A stretch of DNA of 64,000 nucleotides, taken from positions 1 through 64,000 of the forward strand of contig JACXVD010000017.1 in NCBI GenBank assembly GCA_014763545.1, in the 5' to 3' direction. The position numbers and the translations under genes are program-made. Below the pieces are notes generated by a model. That model saw only the letters and a program-made list of their open reading frames with translations, did not search any database and was not told where the DNA came from. Origin of the DNA: Sphingomonadales bacterium (GTDB lineage: Bacteria > Pseudomonadota > Alphaproteobacteria > Sphingomonadales > Sphingomonadaceae). Shown piece after piece: positions 42,229 through 55,010 of the stretch; positions within the stretch are counted from its first letter, which is position 1, and every line of letters begins with the position of its first letter.

Positions 42229-43008
42229 ATGGCGCTCAGATATTACCACGCCGAACCGCTGGCCAATTCGCTCAAGTCGATGATCCCGCTGGTGGAGAAA
42301 GGCCTCGCCTACGAGAGCATCTATGTCGATCTGCACAAGTTCGAACAGCATTCGGACTGGTTCACCGCGATCAATCCCGAAGGGCAGGTCCCCGTGCTCG
42401 ACCATGACGGGACGATCGTCACCCACACCACGGTGATCAACGAATATCTCGAGGATGTCTTTCCCGATGCCCAGCCCGCCAGCGGCCCGCTGCGCCCGCG
42501 CGATCCGGCCGGCGCGGCGCGGATGCGGTACTGGAACAAATTCGTCGACGAACATGTGATGAATTACGTCTCGATGCACGGCTGGCACCGGCTGGTGCGG
42601 GTGATCGCCAGCGCGATCGAGGATGACCGCTTCGAAGAACTGATGAGCCATGTGCCGCTGCCCGACCAGCGCCGCAAATGGATGACCGCGCGCAGCGGGT
42701 TCGAACAGAAGGATCTCGACCACGCGACCGGCAAGATCACCTATGCGCTGGACAAGATCGAGGCGCATCTGGGCGAGAATGCCTGGCTCGCAGGGGACAG
42801 CTACGGCCTCGCCGACATCAATTTCTATGCCCATTGCGGGCTGATGGTCGACCGCATGTTCCCCGATCTCAGGGTCAACGAAACGCGGCCCAACATCGCG
42901 GCCTGGCGCGACGCGATCGGCGATCGCCCCGCGGTGAAACAGGCGCTGGCGAGCGAGGATCGCACCCAGCCGGGCCTGCGGACATGGAGCGGCGACGGAC
43001 GCGAATAG
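42229..43008 (+). CDS. Glutathione S-transferase resembling beta-etherase LigF
   Basis: A 259-residue GST that reads very like SYK-6 LigF from memory: PLANSLKSMIPLVEKGL, then YVDLHKFEQHSDWF, INPEGQVPVLDHDG and the NEYLEDVFP helix. The C-terminal domain shares HVPLPDQRRKWMTARSGF. LigF cleaves beta-aryl ether bonds of alpha-keto dimers, attaching glutathione. The ANS motif at residues 11-13 matches the LigF active-site region. GAGGAGAGGGGAACG precedes ATG 42229. With the LigD-like dehydrogenase and LigM in the same window, a beta-O-4 role is credible, though related GSTs do other work. Confidence 0.9.
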   Translation: MALRYYHAEPLANSLKSMIPLVEKGLAYESIYVDLHKFEQHSDWFTAINPEGQVPVLDHDGTIVTHTTVINEYLEDVFPDAQPASGPLRPRDPAGAARMRYWNKFVDEHVMNYVSMHGWHRLVRVIASAIEDDRFEELMSHVPLPDQRRKWMTARSGFEQKDLDHATGKITYALDKIEAHLGENAWLAGDSYGLADINFYAHCGLMVDRMFPDLRVNETRPNIAAWRDAIGDRPAVKQALASEDRTQPGLRTWSGDGRE

Positions 43009-43034
43009 GGCAAGGCGCCACAAGTGGAGAGGTG

Positions 43035-44048
43035 ATGATGCGCGCATGGATGCTGCCCGCGGGCTGCGACGGGTTCGACAAGCTGTTCCTGAAGGATGAT
43101 GTGCCCGATCCCACGCCCGGATATGGCGAAGTGGTGGTCGCCCCCCGCGCATGGTCGATCAACTATCGCGATTTCGCCGTGGCCAGCGGGCAATATTTCG
43201 GCGGTGTGCTGAAAGCCGACGCGGTGCCCCTGTCCGATGGCGCGGGCGAGGTCGTCGCACTGGGCGAAGGTGTCACCGGGCTGGCCGTGGGCGACCGGGT
43301 CCAGTCGAGCTTCTTCCCCCATTGGGTGGAAGGACCGGCCCGCATGGGCCCGGCGCTGGGCGACGGCACCGGCGCCGGCATGCTGGCGGAACGGGTGGTG
43401 CTGCCCGCCAGCGGCGTGGTGCCGATGGCCCGCACGCTCGATTTCGCGCAGGCCGCCTGCCTGCCCTGCGCCGGGGTGACCGCGTGGAACGCGCTGTGCG
43501 AAGGCGGGCGCCCGGTACAGGCGGGCGACACGGTGCTGGTACTGGGCAGCGGCGGGGTTTCGACCATCGCCATGGCCATCGCCCGGGCCAGCGGCGCGCG
43601 GGTGATCGCCACATCCTCCTCCGACGACAAGCTCGCCCGGCTGCGCGAACTGGGGGCCAGCGAAACGGTCAATTACCGCGAAATCCCCGACTGGGGCGCA
43701 CATGTGAAGCAGGCATTCGGCGGGGCCGACAAGGTGGTCGAGGTCGGCGGCACCGGCACGCTCGGCCAGAGCTTCGCCGCGCTCGGCTTTTCCGGCGAGG
43801 TTGCCCTGATCGGCGTGTTGAGCCATGGCGAGCCGCCCAGCCCGCATGCGCTGATGATGGTCGGCGGCACCCTGCGCGGGATCTTCGTCGGCTCCGCCGC
43901 CATGGCGCGCAAGCTCAACGCCGCGATCGACGCCAATGGGATCAAGCCCGCGATCGGTCGCCGCTTCGCCTTCGAAGATGCCCCCGCCGCCTATGCCCAC
44001 GCCTGGAGCAGTGACAGCTTCGGCAAGACGGTGATCGAGCTGCGCTGA
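43035..44048 (+). CDS. Zinc-type NAD(P)-dependent alcohol dehydrogenase (MDR family)
   Basis: Medium-chain dehydrogenase/reductase of about 337 residues. SINYRDFAVASGQYFGG and VPLSDGAGEVVALGEGVTGLAVGDRV form the catalytic domain; the Rossmann motif VLVLGSGGVSTIAMAIA forms the cofactor site. The usual structural-zinc four-cysteine lobe is absent, as in quinone-reductase-like MDRs, so a zinc-free reductase is possible. ATG 43035 or 43038 both follow GTGGAGAGG. It lies between the LigF-like GST and an MFS transporter. Substrate unknown. Confidence 0.87.
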   Translation: MMRAWMLPAGCDGFDKLFLKDDVPDPTPGYGEVVVAPRAWSINYRDFAVASGQYFGGVLKADAVPLSDGAGEVVALGEGVTGLAVGDRVQSSFFPHWVEGPARMGPALGDGTGAGMLAERVVLPASGVVPMARTLDFAQAACLPCAGVTAWNALCEGGRPVQAGDTVLVLGSGGVSTIAMAIARASGARVIATSSSDDKLARLRELGASETVNYREIPDWGAHVKQAFGGADKVVEVGGTGTLGQSFAALGFSGEVALIGVLSHGEPPSPHALMMVGGTLRGIFVGSAAMARKLNAAIDANGIKPAIGRRFAFEDAPAAYAHAWSSDSFGKTVIELR

Positions 44049-44059
44049 GGCGCGGCGAC

Positions 44060-45304
44060 GTGGCGATGGCCGGCACCGCTCCCCCGCGCGACCCGCGCTA
44101 CGAACTGGGCCTGCTGGCCCTGTTGACGCTGGCCAATGGCGTGGTCGCGTTCGACCGGCTGACGGTCGCCTTCCTCGCGCCCTATATCGTCAAGGATCTG
44201 GGGCTGAGCAATGCCGAGGTCGGCTGGCTGGCCGGCGCGCTGTCGGGCGCGGTCGCATTGTCGGCCTTCTTCGGCGGGCGGCTGGCGGACAGCACGGGCA
44301 AGCGCAAGGCGATCCTGATCGCCTGTACCGTGCTGTTCTCGCTCGGTTCGGGCGCGGGCGGGCTGGCGCTGACCTTCGCCGTGCTGTTCGCCGCGCGTTT
44401 CGTGCTGGGCATCGCCGAAGGTCCGATGGTTCCGGTCAGCCAGACGGTGATGGCCGACACCAGCGAGCCCGAACGCCGGGGCATGAACATGGGGATCATG
44501 CAGATGGCGGGCGCCTTCGGGCTGGGCGCGATGCTCGGCCCGATCGTGGCGACGCAGGTGGCGGATAGCCATGGCTGGCGCGTGGCCTTGTTCCTTTCCG
44601 CCGCGCCGGGCCTGTTGCTGGCCGCGATCATGGCGCTGTACATGAAGCGCGACCCCGCGCCGGATCGGGCAACGGCAGCGCAAGGCGGTTCGGCCCTCGC
44701 CGCGCTCGCTGCCCTGCTCCGCATTCCCAACATGCGCGTGTCGCTGGGGGTGGCGGCGCTGTTCACCGCCTGGCTGGTGCTGCAGAACACCTTCCTCGCG
44801 CTCTACCTGACCGATGTGAAGGGCCTGGCGCCGACCACGGTGGGCGGAGTGCTGTCGATGGGCGGGCTCGCCGGGATTGCCGGGGGCGTGGGCCTGCCAC
44901 TCCTGTCCGACCGGATCGGGCGAAGGCCGGTGGTGATCGGGGCGACGCTCGCCGGGGTGCTGTGCCCCGCTGCCCTGCTGCTGCTGCCGGGCGACCCGCT
45001 GCTGCTGGGCGCGGCGATCCTGATCGGCTGGCTGCCGCTGGGCATCGCCCCGCTCTATTGCGCAACGATCCCGACCGAGAGCGTCAGCCCGGCCATGGCG
45101 ACCACCGCTGTCGGCCTGTCGATGGGCACGGCAGAGCTGGCCGGCGGGGTGATCGCCCCCGCGCTGGCCGGGCCGGTAGCCGATGCGCATGGCCTCGCCA
45201 GCGTGCTGTACATCTGCATCGGGCTGGCGCTGGCGGCGATGGCGGTGGCGCTGTTGCTGCAGGAAACCGCGCCCTGCATCCGGGGCGCCACGGGGAAGGA
45301 GTGA
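44060..45304 (+). CDS. MFS transporter
   Basis: Inner-membrane major facilitator protein with about 12 helices. The loop-2 signature GGRLADSTGKRKAIL and the mirrored loop GLPLLSDRIGRRPVVIG are clear, plus ALGLGAML-type helix 5 glycines. A GTG start (44060) places GAGG ten bases upstream; ATG 44066 would shorten it by two residues. It is embedded in the amidohydrolase-GST operon, so uptake of a small aromatic acid or efflux of a product is likely. Substrate cannot be read from sequence. Confidence 0.9.
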   Translation: MAMAGTAPPRDPRYELGLLALLTLANGVVAFDRLTVAFLAPYIVKDLGLSNAEVGWLAGALSGAVALSAFFGGRLADSTGKRKAILIACTVLFSLGSGAGGLALTFAVLFAARFVLGIAEGPMVPVSQTVMADTSEPERRGMNMGIMQMAGAFGLGAMLGPIVATQVADSHGWRVALFLSAAPGLLLAAIMALYMKRDPAPDRATAAQGGSALAALAALLRIPNMRVSLGVAALFTAWLVLQNTFLALYLTDVKGLAPTTVGGVLSMGGLAGIAGGVGLPLLSDRIGRRPVVIGATLAGVLCPAALLLLPGDPLLLGAAILIGWLPLGIAPLYCATIPTESVSPAMATTAVGLSMGTAELAGGVIAPALAGPVADAHGLASVLYICIGLALAAMAVALLLQETAPCIRGATGKE

Positions 45305-45308
45305 CACC

Positions 45309-46208
45309 ATGTGGGAAGTTCGCGTCAGCCCGAGCGGCGAATTCGGCAATCATCCGCTGCACTTCGCCCAGTTCCACACCGCCCCGCTGGCCGCCGCGAT
45401 GGGGGCGGAGGTGGTCGGCGTGCGGCTGACCGAGCTGGATGAACAGGGCCTCGCCGATTTCAAGCAGGCGCTCTACCATCACAAGATGCTGTTCATCCGC
45501 GACCAGCACCTGACCCATGCCGAACACGAGGCATGGGCTGCCCGGCTCGGCCCCTTCGCCGTCGATGCCTATACGCAAGGGGTGCCCGGGCACCGCGAGG
45601 TCCACCCGATCATCAAGGAAGCGCAGACCAGTTCGAAGGCGCTGTTCGGCGGCGGCTGGCATACCGACAGCCCGTTCCTGCCGATACCGCCCGCGATCAC
45701 CACGCTGCGCCAGGTGGAGGGGCCGCCCTATGGCGGCGACACGACCTGGGCCAATTGCGCGCTGGCGCTGCGGCACCTCTCGCCCGCCTATCGCGAGATG
45801 TTGCGCGGGCTGAACGTCTGGATGAGCGCGGCGAACAATTTCGCCACGCAAGAAAAGCTGCTGGGCGGTGCGATCCAGTTCGCCGACCGCGAACAATTCG
45901 AACAGGGCCAGCGCGGCACCATGCACCCGCTGATCCGCAAACATCCCGAGACCGGCGAGGAATCGCTCTACATCTGCGACACCTATGCGGCGGGGATCGA
46001 GGGGATGACGAGCCACGAGGCCAAGCCGATCCTCGACTACCTCGTGGCGCACGCGACCCAGCACGCCTTCACCTGCCGCCTGCGCTGGGAACCGGGCATG
46101 GTCGCGCTGTGGGACAACCGGCTGACGATGCACCTCGGCCCGAACGATTACGACGGCTACCGGCGGGAGATGTACCGGACGACGACGGCTGGGGGTGTGG
46201 CAGAGTAG
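45309..46208 (+). CDS. TauD/TfdA family Fe(II)/2-oxoglutarate dioxygenase
   Basis: A 299-residue dioxygenase of the TauD/TfdA group. The iron site is visible as GWHTDSPF (His and Asp) and a C-terminal WDNRLTMHLGPNDYDGYRREMYRTT with the second His and the 2-oxoglutarate-binding Arg. The family hydroxylates carbon next to sulfonate or ether oxygen; TfdA cleaves aryloxyacetates this way. A role in breaking an aryl ether or methoxy group here is inference only. It begins 4 bases after the MFS gene and ends the operon, with no clear terminator. Confidence 0.9.
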   Translation: MWEVRVSPSGEFGNHPLHFAQFHTAPLAAAMGAEVVGVRLTELDEQGLADFKQALYHHKMLFIRDQHLTHAEHEAWAARLGPFAVDAYTQGVPGHREVHPIIKEAQTSSKALFGGGWHTDSPFLPIPPAITTLRQVEGPPYGGDTTWANCALALRHLSPAYREMLRGLNVWMSAANNFATQEKLLGGAIQFADREQFEQGQRGTMHPLIRKHPETGEESLYICDTYAAGIEGMTSHEAKPILDYLVAHATQHAFTCRLRWEPGMVALWDNRLTMHLGPNDYDGYRREMYRTTTAGGVAE

Positions 46209-46312
46209 GGACGCGCGGCTGAGATGGGGCAAGCACCGGGTTAGGCGGCTCGTCCGGTTTGGGGTGGATTCCAGACGCGACTCCTGATGAGATTTCAACT
46301 ATTCAAGCCCGT

Positions 46313-46729
46313 ATGCAGGACCGAGTCTACAGCCTTGGCGAGCGATCCTTTTTGGTCGCATCTCGGCTGTTTGCCACCGCAACACTTACTGGACTCATCG
46401 GTGCGGTTCTCAATTCCCTTTATGAAAGATTTTTCGATCCCGAAGCTTATTCTGCAGGTCCGCCACTTGCGCGTGGATTGTTCGCATTTGTATGGACGAT
46501 CCCATTCATCATAGTGGCACTGATTTTCTTAGGTCTCCCAAGCTCTTACTTGATTCGTCGTCTAGGATGGGAAAACTGGCCGACATATTCGCTTGTCGGC
46601 GCTGCGCTTGGCGCAGGTTTCCTTTACGCGCTTTTCCCAAGCCTCACTCCTTATGGGATAAGCCTTGGTGCAATTTACGGCAGTGTCTGCGCTGCGATCT
46701 GGTTTGCTTTGCGACGAATGGTGCACTGA
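46313..46729 (+). CDS. Small polytopic membrane protein in an atypical-composition patch
   Basis: About 138 residues with three to four hydrophobic helices, for example ATLTGLIGAVLNSLY, FAFVWTIPFIIVALIFLGL and LVGAALGAGFLYALF. I do not recognise a family. The frame extends back to TTG 46259, but ATG 46313 (MQDRVYSLG) is the first standard start. The whole patch from about 46260 to 46850 has much lower G/C at third positions than its neighbours, which suggests separate origin or a rarely expressed gene. It has no evident link to catabolism. Confidence 0.6.
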   Translation: MQDRVYSLGERSFLVASRLFATATLTGLIGAVLNSLYERFFDPEAYSAGPPLARGLFAFVWTIPFIIVALIFLGLPSSYLIRRLGWENWPTYSLVGAALGAGFLYALFPSLTPYGISLGAIYGSVCAAIWFALRRMVH

Positions 46730-46788
46730 CTGCTTCCCCTGAAATCTCGCCCTGAATCACCGTGCCGCAGCACCGCGAATTTTTGGCC

Positions 46789-46817
46789 CCAGGACAGTGT
46801 AACATGCGGTCCATGTC
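46789..46817 (+). repeat. Dispersed palindromic repeat, copy 1
   Basis: Bases 46789-46817 read CCAGGACAGTGTAACA, two variable bases, then CGGTCCATGTC. The reverse complement of 62608-62640 has the same sequence with 27 of 29 positions identical, and a short T-run lies just before both copies on this strand. It sits in the gap between the membrane protein gene and the convergent VOC gene. Confidence 0.75.
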
Positions 46818-46846
46818 TCCCGCTCACACACAGTCCATCCCCCGAA

Positions 46847-48753
<1,907 letters not shown>

Positions 48754-48778
48754 TCCCCGCATGAACGGCTGGATTTCG

Positions 48779-48810
48779 GGGGGAGGTCTCGCAAGGGGCC
48801 TCCCCCGTTT
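48779..48810 (+). terminator. Hairpin after ligM
   Basis: GGGGGAGG (48779-48786) pairs with CCTCCCCC (48799-48806) across a 12-base loop and is followed by GTTTC. It begins 26 bases after the ligM stop and ends just before the ribosome-binding site of the next gene, so it likely attenuates read-through. Confidence 0.6.
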
Positions 48811-48827
48811 CGTCGAAGGAGCAGGAC

Positions 48828-49505
48828 ATGGCCAGTTTCGTGTGCATCCACGGCGCCTGGGGCGGCGCCTGGACCTGGGGCGACATACCTGCGCGGCTGC
48901 GCGCGCTCGGGCATGCGGTGCTGTGCCCCGACCTGCCCGGCATGGGCGAGCGGGTCGATGAGAAACATCCCGGGATCACCCTTGGCGACCATGTGGCCGA
49001 TGTCTGCGCGCAGATCGCGGCGGCAGGCTTCGACCGTTTCATCCTCGCGGGCCATTCCTATGGCGGCATGGTCATAACCGGCGTCGCATCGCGGCTCGGC
49101 GCACGGATCGACGCCATCGCCTATCTCGATGCCTTCCTGCCGCATGACGGGCAGAGCCTGTGGGACGTGACCGGCAGTCACGAACACGACTGGTATGTGG
49201 GCAGCCAGAAGCATACCCCCGGCCTCGTTGCCCCGATCTTCGGCGAGGAAATGCTCGCGCTTCCCGGGTTCAGCCGCCAGCCGCTGCTCACCCTGGTCGA
49301 GGCGGCGGAACGCGGCGCAGCGTGGGATGCCATCCCGCGCAAGTGCTATGTCTTCGCCAGCGCCTGGTCGCCTTCGCCCTTCCCGCGATTCGCAGCGGAG
49401 GTGAAAGGCGATCCGGCGTGGGATTATCACGAACTCGCGTGCAGCCACGCGCTGATGACCGACCTGCCCGACGAAACGCTGGCGATCCTGTCCTCGCTCG
49501 CCTAA
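48828..49505 (+). CDS. Alpha/beta hydrolase (esterase/hydroxynitrile-lyase-like)
   Basis: A compact 225-residue alpha/beta hydrolase: oxyanion motif CIHGAWGGAWTW at the start, nucleophile elbow AGHSYGGMV (Ser near residue 77) and a late CSHALMTDLP histidine. An Asp acid is likely in the segment before it. The short lid and the WYVGSQKHTPGLVAPIFGE loop resemble plant-type esterases and hydroxynitrile lyases widely found in bacteria. It follows ligM by 74 bases, with GAAGGAGCAGGAC as ribosome-binding site. It might de-esterify aromatic esters; unproven. Confidence 0.88.
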   Translation: MASFVCIHGAWGGAWTWGDIPARLRALGHAVLCPDLPGMGERVDEKHPGITLGDHVADVCAQIAAAGFDRFILAGHSYGGMVITGVASRLGARIDAIAYLDAFLPHDGQSLWDVTGSHEHDWYVGSQKHTPGLVAPIFGEEMLALPGFSRQPLLTLVEAAERGAAWDAIPRKCYVFASAWSPSPFPRFAAEVKGDPAWDYHELACSHALMTDLPDETLAILSSLA

Positions 49506-49514
49506 CCGGCGCCG

Positions 49515-50084
49515 ATGGAAGCCTTCCTCACCTCAACCGCGGTCGTCGCACTCGCTGAAATTGGCGACAAGACGATGCTGCTGGCAATCGTGCTCGCCAC
49601 GCGCTTTCGCGCGCCGCTGCCGATCATCGCGGGGATCTTCTTCGCCACCATCGCCAACCACGCGCTCGCCGCATTGCTGGGTGCGACGGCGGCGGAATTC
49701 CTCGCCGGCGACTGGTTCCGCTATCTCGTCGCCGCCAGCTTCATTGTAATGGGGCTGTGGACGCTGATCCCCGACACATTCGACGAAGACGACAAACCCA
49801 AGGACCGCAGCAGCGCCTTCCTGACCACGCTGGTGGCCTTCTTCCTGGTGGAGATGGGCGACAAGACCCAGCTCGCCACCATCGCGCTGGGCGCGCGCTA
49901 TCACGACGTCGCGCTGGTGGCGGCGGGCACGACGCTGGGCATGATGATCGCCAATGTCCCCGCCGTCTATCTCGGCGAGGCACTGGTGAAGCGCGTGCCG
50001 CTCGGCGTGGTCCGCACCATCGCCGCCGCGCTGTTCGTCGCCATCGGCCTGTGGATGCTGGCGGAGGTGGCGGGCTGGATCTAG
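49515..50084 (+). CDS. TMEM165/GDT1 family cation transporter
   Basis: Inner-membrane transporter of 189 residues, six helices in two repeated halves. Each half carries the family signature: ALAEIGDKTMLLA (about residues 12-24) and LVEMGDKTQLATIAL (about 111-125). Bacterial members export Mn(II) or exchange Ca(II)/Mn(II) for protons. Length and motif spacing are normal, so it is probably functional. It is separated by only 9 bases from the hydrolase gene but is likely independent in function. About 200 bases downstream hold no recognisable gene. Confidence 0.92.
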   Translation: MEAFLTSTAVVALAEIGDKTMLLAIVLATRFRAPLPIIAGIFFATIANHALAALLGATAAEFLAGDWFRYLVAASFIVMGLWTLIPDTFDEDDKPKDRSSAFLTTLVAFFLVEMGDKTQLATIALGARYHDVALVAAGTTLGMMIANVPAVYLGEALVKRVPLGVVRTIAAALFVAIGLWMLAEVAGWI

Positions 50085-50286
50085 CGACGATTCACGACCC
50101 TTTCCTACATCCCCGCGAAGCGCCATCATCGCGCCGCTCTTTCGCATTGTCGGTTTTCGGCGTTCGTGCTGGACAAGTGTCAACCGGCTTGAACTGCCTT
50201 TTTTCGCACCCATCCGATTGGTTTTGAAGCGCAATTTTCCCTGCCCGTCTGCCTGTCAGGGTGTCAAATTCGTCAAGCAGATCGGG

Positions 50287-50706
50287 TCAGATTTCCTTGC
50301 CCATGCTGGTTCGTGGTTCCTCGGCATAACCAAGGCCGCGATAGAAACCAGCCACCAGATTGCCTTCCCGGACCTGCAGGTTCACCTTGAGGCAGCCACG
50401 GCGCTTCAGTGCCTGCTCGGCATGGCTGACCAGTTTGCGCCCGATACCCTCGCCCTGCCGCGACGCGCTGACGGCGACGGCATAAAGCCAGCCGCGATGA
50501 CCGTCATAGCCGGCCATGATGGAGCCGACGACGGTCCCGTCCGCGAGTGCAACGAACAGCAATTCGGGTTGCTCGGCCAGCTTGGCGGGAACCGCAATCG
50601 CTGCACGGTTGCGCGCCGGATCGTCCGGAAAGGCTTCGCGCCAGAGCTTGTCGAGCCCGTCGAAATGGTCCGCCTGATAGGGGACTATCGCAACCGGCGC
50701 AGCCAT
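50287..50706 (-). CDS. GNAT family N-acetyltransferase
   Basis: A 139-residue acetyl-CoA-dependent acetyltransferase. The cofactor-binding signature is VSASRQGEGIGRKLVSHAEQAL (written here in two parts: ASRQGEGIGRKLV and SHAEQAL), followed by LKVNLQVREGNLVAGFYRGLGY, typical of the C-terminal half of GNAT proteins. Its ATG overlaps the stop of the nitronate monooxygenase-like gene (TGATG), so it is co-translated with it. Substrate unknown. A longer frame that merges with the upstream gene is an artefact of the shared reading region. Confidence 0.88.
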   Translation of the reverse strand: MAAPVAIVPYQADHFDGLDKLWREAFPDDPARNRAAIAVPAKLAEQPELLFVALADGTVVGSIMAGYDGHRGWLYAVAVSASRQGEGIGRKLVSHAEQALKRRGCLKVNLQVREGNLVAGFYRGLGYAEEPRTSMGKEI

Positions 50707-51713
50707 CACCGCCGCGTCAGCGCCGCTTCGCTTTCTTCCATCAGCTGCGCGATGATGTCGGCGACGGGTTCTTCCTTCGTCACCATGCCGACGCTCTGCC
50801 CAGCCATGATCGAGCCGCTTTCGACATCGCCGTCGATCACCGCGCGGCGCAGCGCACCGGCCCAGAAATGTTCGATCTGCAGCTGGGCCTCGCCCATGTC
50901 GACCTTGCCTTCGTCGAGCAGGCGAGCGACCTCGATCTGCTTGGCGGTGAATTCCTCGGTGCCCTTGTTCTTCAGCGCACGCACGGGAATGACCGGCAGG
51001 CGCGGGTCGACCTGCACGCTGGCCACCGCATCGCGGGCATTGGCGCGGAAAAACGCCTTCTTGAAATCGGGATGGGCGATGCTCTCGCTCGCGCAGGCGA
51101 AACGGGTGCCGAGCTGCACGCCCGATGCGCCCATTTCGAGATAGCCCGCCATCGCCTCGCCGCGGCCGATCCCGCCGGCCACGAACACGACATGCTCTTC
51201 GGCCAGCGCGGGGAGGAATTCCTGGGCCAGCACGCTGGTCGCGACCGGGCCGATATGCCCGCCCGCCTCGCTGCCCTCGATCACCAGCGCATCGCCGCCC
51301 GAACGCAGCAGCTTCTTTGCCAGCGCCAGCGTCGGCGCGAAGACGAGCACCTTGGCGCCGCCCACCTTGATCGCCTCGACGCTGCCCTTGGGCGGAATGC
51401 CGCCGGCCAGCACGACATGCGACACCCCGTGCCGCTTGCAGACCTCGATCAGCTCGAACAGTTGCGGGTGCATGGTGATCAGGTTCACGCCGAACGGCTT
51501 GGCGGTGCGCTTGCGCGTTTCGGCAATCTCGGTGTCGAGCAACTCGGGCGTCATCGCGCCGCAGGCGATCACGCCGAAGCCGCCGGCATTGGAAATCGCG
51601 GAAACCAGGTTGCGCTCGGACACCCAGCTCATCGCGCCGCACAGGATCGCATGCTCGGTGCCGAGGAATTCGGCGCCGCGCGCCATCAGGTGGGTCGTCT
51701 TGGGATAGCTCAT
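50706..51713 (-). CDS. Nitronate monooxygenase / FabK-like FMN protein
   Basis: FMN-dependent TIM-barrel protein of 335 residues in the nitronate monooxygenase (2-nitropropane dioxygenase) family, which also includes the enoyl-ACP reductase FabK. Features: ILCGAMSWVSERNLVSAISNAGGFGVIACG near residue 25-53 (in segments), VEAIKVGGAKVLV, the phosphate-binding GSEAGGHIGP and FVAGGIGRGEAMAGYLEMGASGVQLGTRF. The His in GGHIG corresponds to the catalytic base of class I enzymes. Physiological role unknown; may detoxify propionate-3-nitronate-like compounds. First gene of a pair with the acetyltransferase. Confidence 0.9.
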   Translation of the reverse strand: MSYPKTTHLMARGAEFLGTEHAILCGAMSWVSERNLVSAISNAGGFGVIACGAMTPELLDTEIAETRKRTAKPFGVNLITMHPQLFELIEVCKRHGVSHVVLAGGIPPKGSVEAIKVGGAKVLVFAPTLALAKKLLRSGGDALVIEGSEAGGHIGPVATSVLAQEFLPALAEEHVVFVAGGIGRGEAMAGYLEMGASGVQLGTRFACASESIAHPDFKKAFFRANARDAVASVQVDPRLPVIPVRALKNKGTEEFTAKQIEVARLLDEGKVDMGEAQLQIEHFWAGALRRAVIDGDVESGSIMAGQSVGMVTKEEPVADIIAQLMEESEAALTRR

Positions 51714-51833
51714 CCCGCGCGCTTAGGCTGGGCTGCGCGTCGCGGCAAGTGCGATGCACTACCGGGTCATTTGCGCGGCGGCCCGTGCTGTGCGCGCGGC
51801 CACCGGACGGCGGCGACGCTCACAATCCCATGA

Positions 51834-54113
<2,280 letters not shown>

Positions 54114-54169
54114 GGTCGCGCACTGAAACCCCCGCCGGGGCTCCCTCCCGTCCTGCCCCGGCATCCATA

Positions 54170-54206
54170 CTCCCCGCAGCGCCTTACCGGGCTGCGGGGA
54201 GTTTTT
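54170..54206 (+). terminator. Rho-independent terminator after katG
   Basis: An 11-bp perfect stem, CTCCCCGCAGC and GCTGCGGGGAG, with a 10-base loop, is followed by TTTTT. It ends 4 bases before the stop of the convergent LytTR gene. Confidence 0.92.
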
Positions 54207-54209
54207 CAC

Positions 54210-55010
54210 TTACAGCCAGCCCGCTTCCTTCACGCGGCCGACGGCATCGCGCGCAACGGGCGCAACCACCCCATTGGCCAGCACCAGCCTGACATTGCGT
54301 CCATCGCGCTGAACGGATTCGACTGCCGCCCGCGCGACCCACCAGCTGCGGTGGACCAGCTGGCCATCGACATCCTCCAGTTCGGCCAGCGCATCGCACA
54401 TCCGCATCAGCACCAACGCCGAACCGCCGAGGCCATGCGCGCGGACATAGTGATCCTCCATTTCCAGGGCCAGCAGCCGCTCGGCAATGGCTGGCGGCAG
54501 ACGCTCGAGGAAGCGGGCGCCCGGGCGCTCGTCAGGCCCTGGCGCACCACTTTCGCCAGTCGGCGGATTGTCATCGGCCAGAGCCGAAGTGCGTGATCCG
54601 AGGGCATAGAACAGCGCCGTCACGCTAGCCCCGATCACGAAGACATAGCCGAATGTCGCGATGAGCAAATCGAGCCTGGGCATGTGCAGCGGGCCGGGAA
54701 TTTGCCGCACCAGTTCGACCACCACCGTCATCGGCACGGTGGCAATCACCGTCGCCAGCAGCCACAACAGCGGCTCGGGAAGATGCAGGCGGACGGCCAG
54801 CCGCGAGGCAAGCCCGCCCACCGGTCGATAGAAGGCATAGCCCGCCCAGCCGAGGCCGAGCCAATAGACCAGTCGCTGCGAAAAAGGCAGCGCGAAGCTG
54901 CCGAACGGTCCGACCACTGCGAGCACCACGCCGATCGCGGTCATGATCGACAGGTCGATCACCAGCTTGCGCCAGAATATCACCGCTTCGCCGTTTTCGT
55001 GCCGCTCCAT
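54210..55010 (-). CDS. Membrane-anchored LytTR transcriptional regulator
   Basis: A 266-residue protein with four hydrophobic helices in the first 140 residues (for example LSIMTAIGVVLAVVGPFGSFAL and LLWLLATVIATVPMTVVVEL), then a linker rich in Pro/Gly/Asp, and a C-terminal LytTR DNA-binding domain (LLALEMEDHYVRAH, then HRSWWVARAAVESVQRDGRNVRLVL). It lacks a response-regulator receiver domain, so it probably senses through its membrane part. It is divergent from the DUF2306 gene with 155 bases between, the likely site of action. Confidence 0.9.
   Translation of the reverse strand: MERHENGEAVIFWRKLVIDLSIMTAIGVVLAVVGPFGSFALPFSQRLVYWLGLGWAGYAFYRPVGGLASRLAVRLHLPEPLLWLLATVIATVPMTVVVELVRQIPGPLHMPRLDLLIATFGYVFVIGASVTALFYALGSRTSALADDNPPTGESGAPGPDERPGARFLERLPPAIAERLLALEMEDHYVRAHGLGGSALVLMRMCDALAELEDVDGQLVHRSWWVARAAVESVQRDGRNVRLVLANGVVAPVARDAVGRVKEAGWL

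Noticed and set aside
46259-46312. TTG-initiated extension of the small membrane protein
   Set aside because: TTG 46259 lacks a clear ribosome-binding site; ATG 46313 is the simpler start, although the extension cannot be excluded.
50085-50286. Possible small gene or RNA in the gap after the GDT1-type transporter
   Set aside because: No frame with a ribosome-binding site, no stable hairpin with a T run and no tRNA-like fold could be found by eye.
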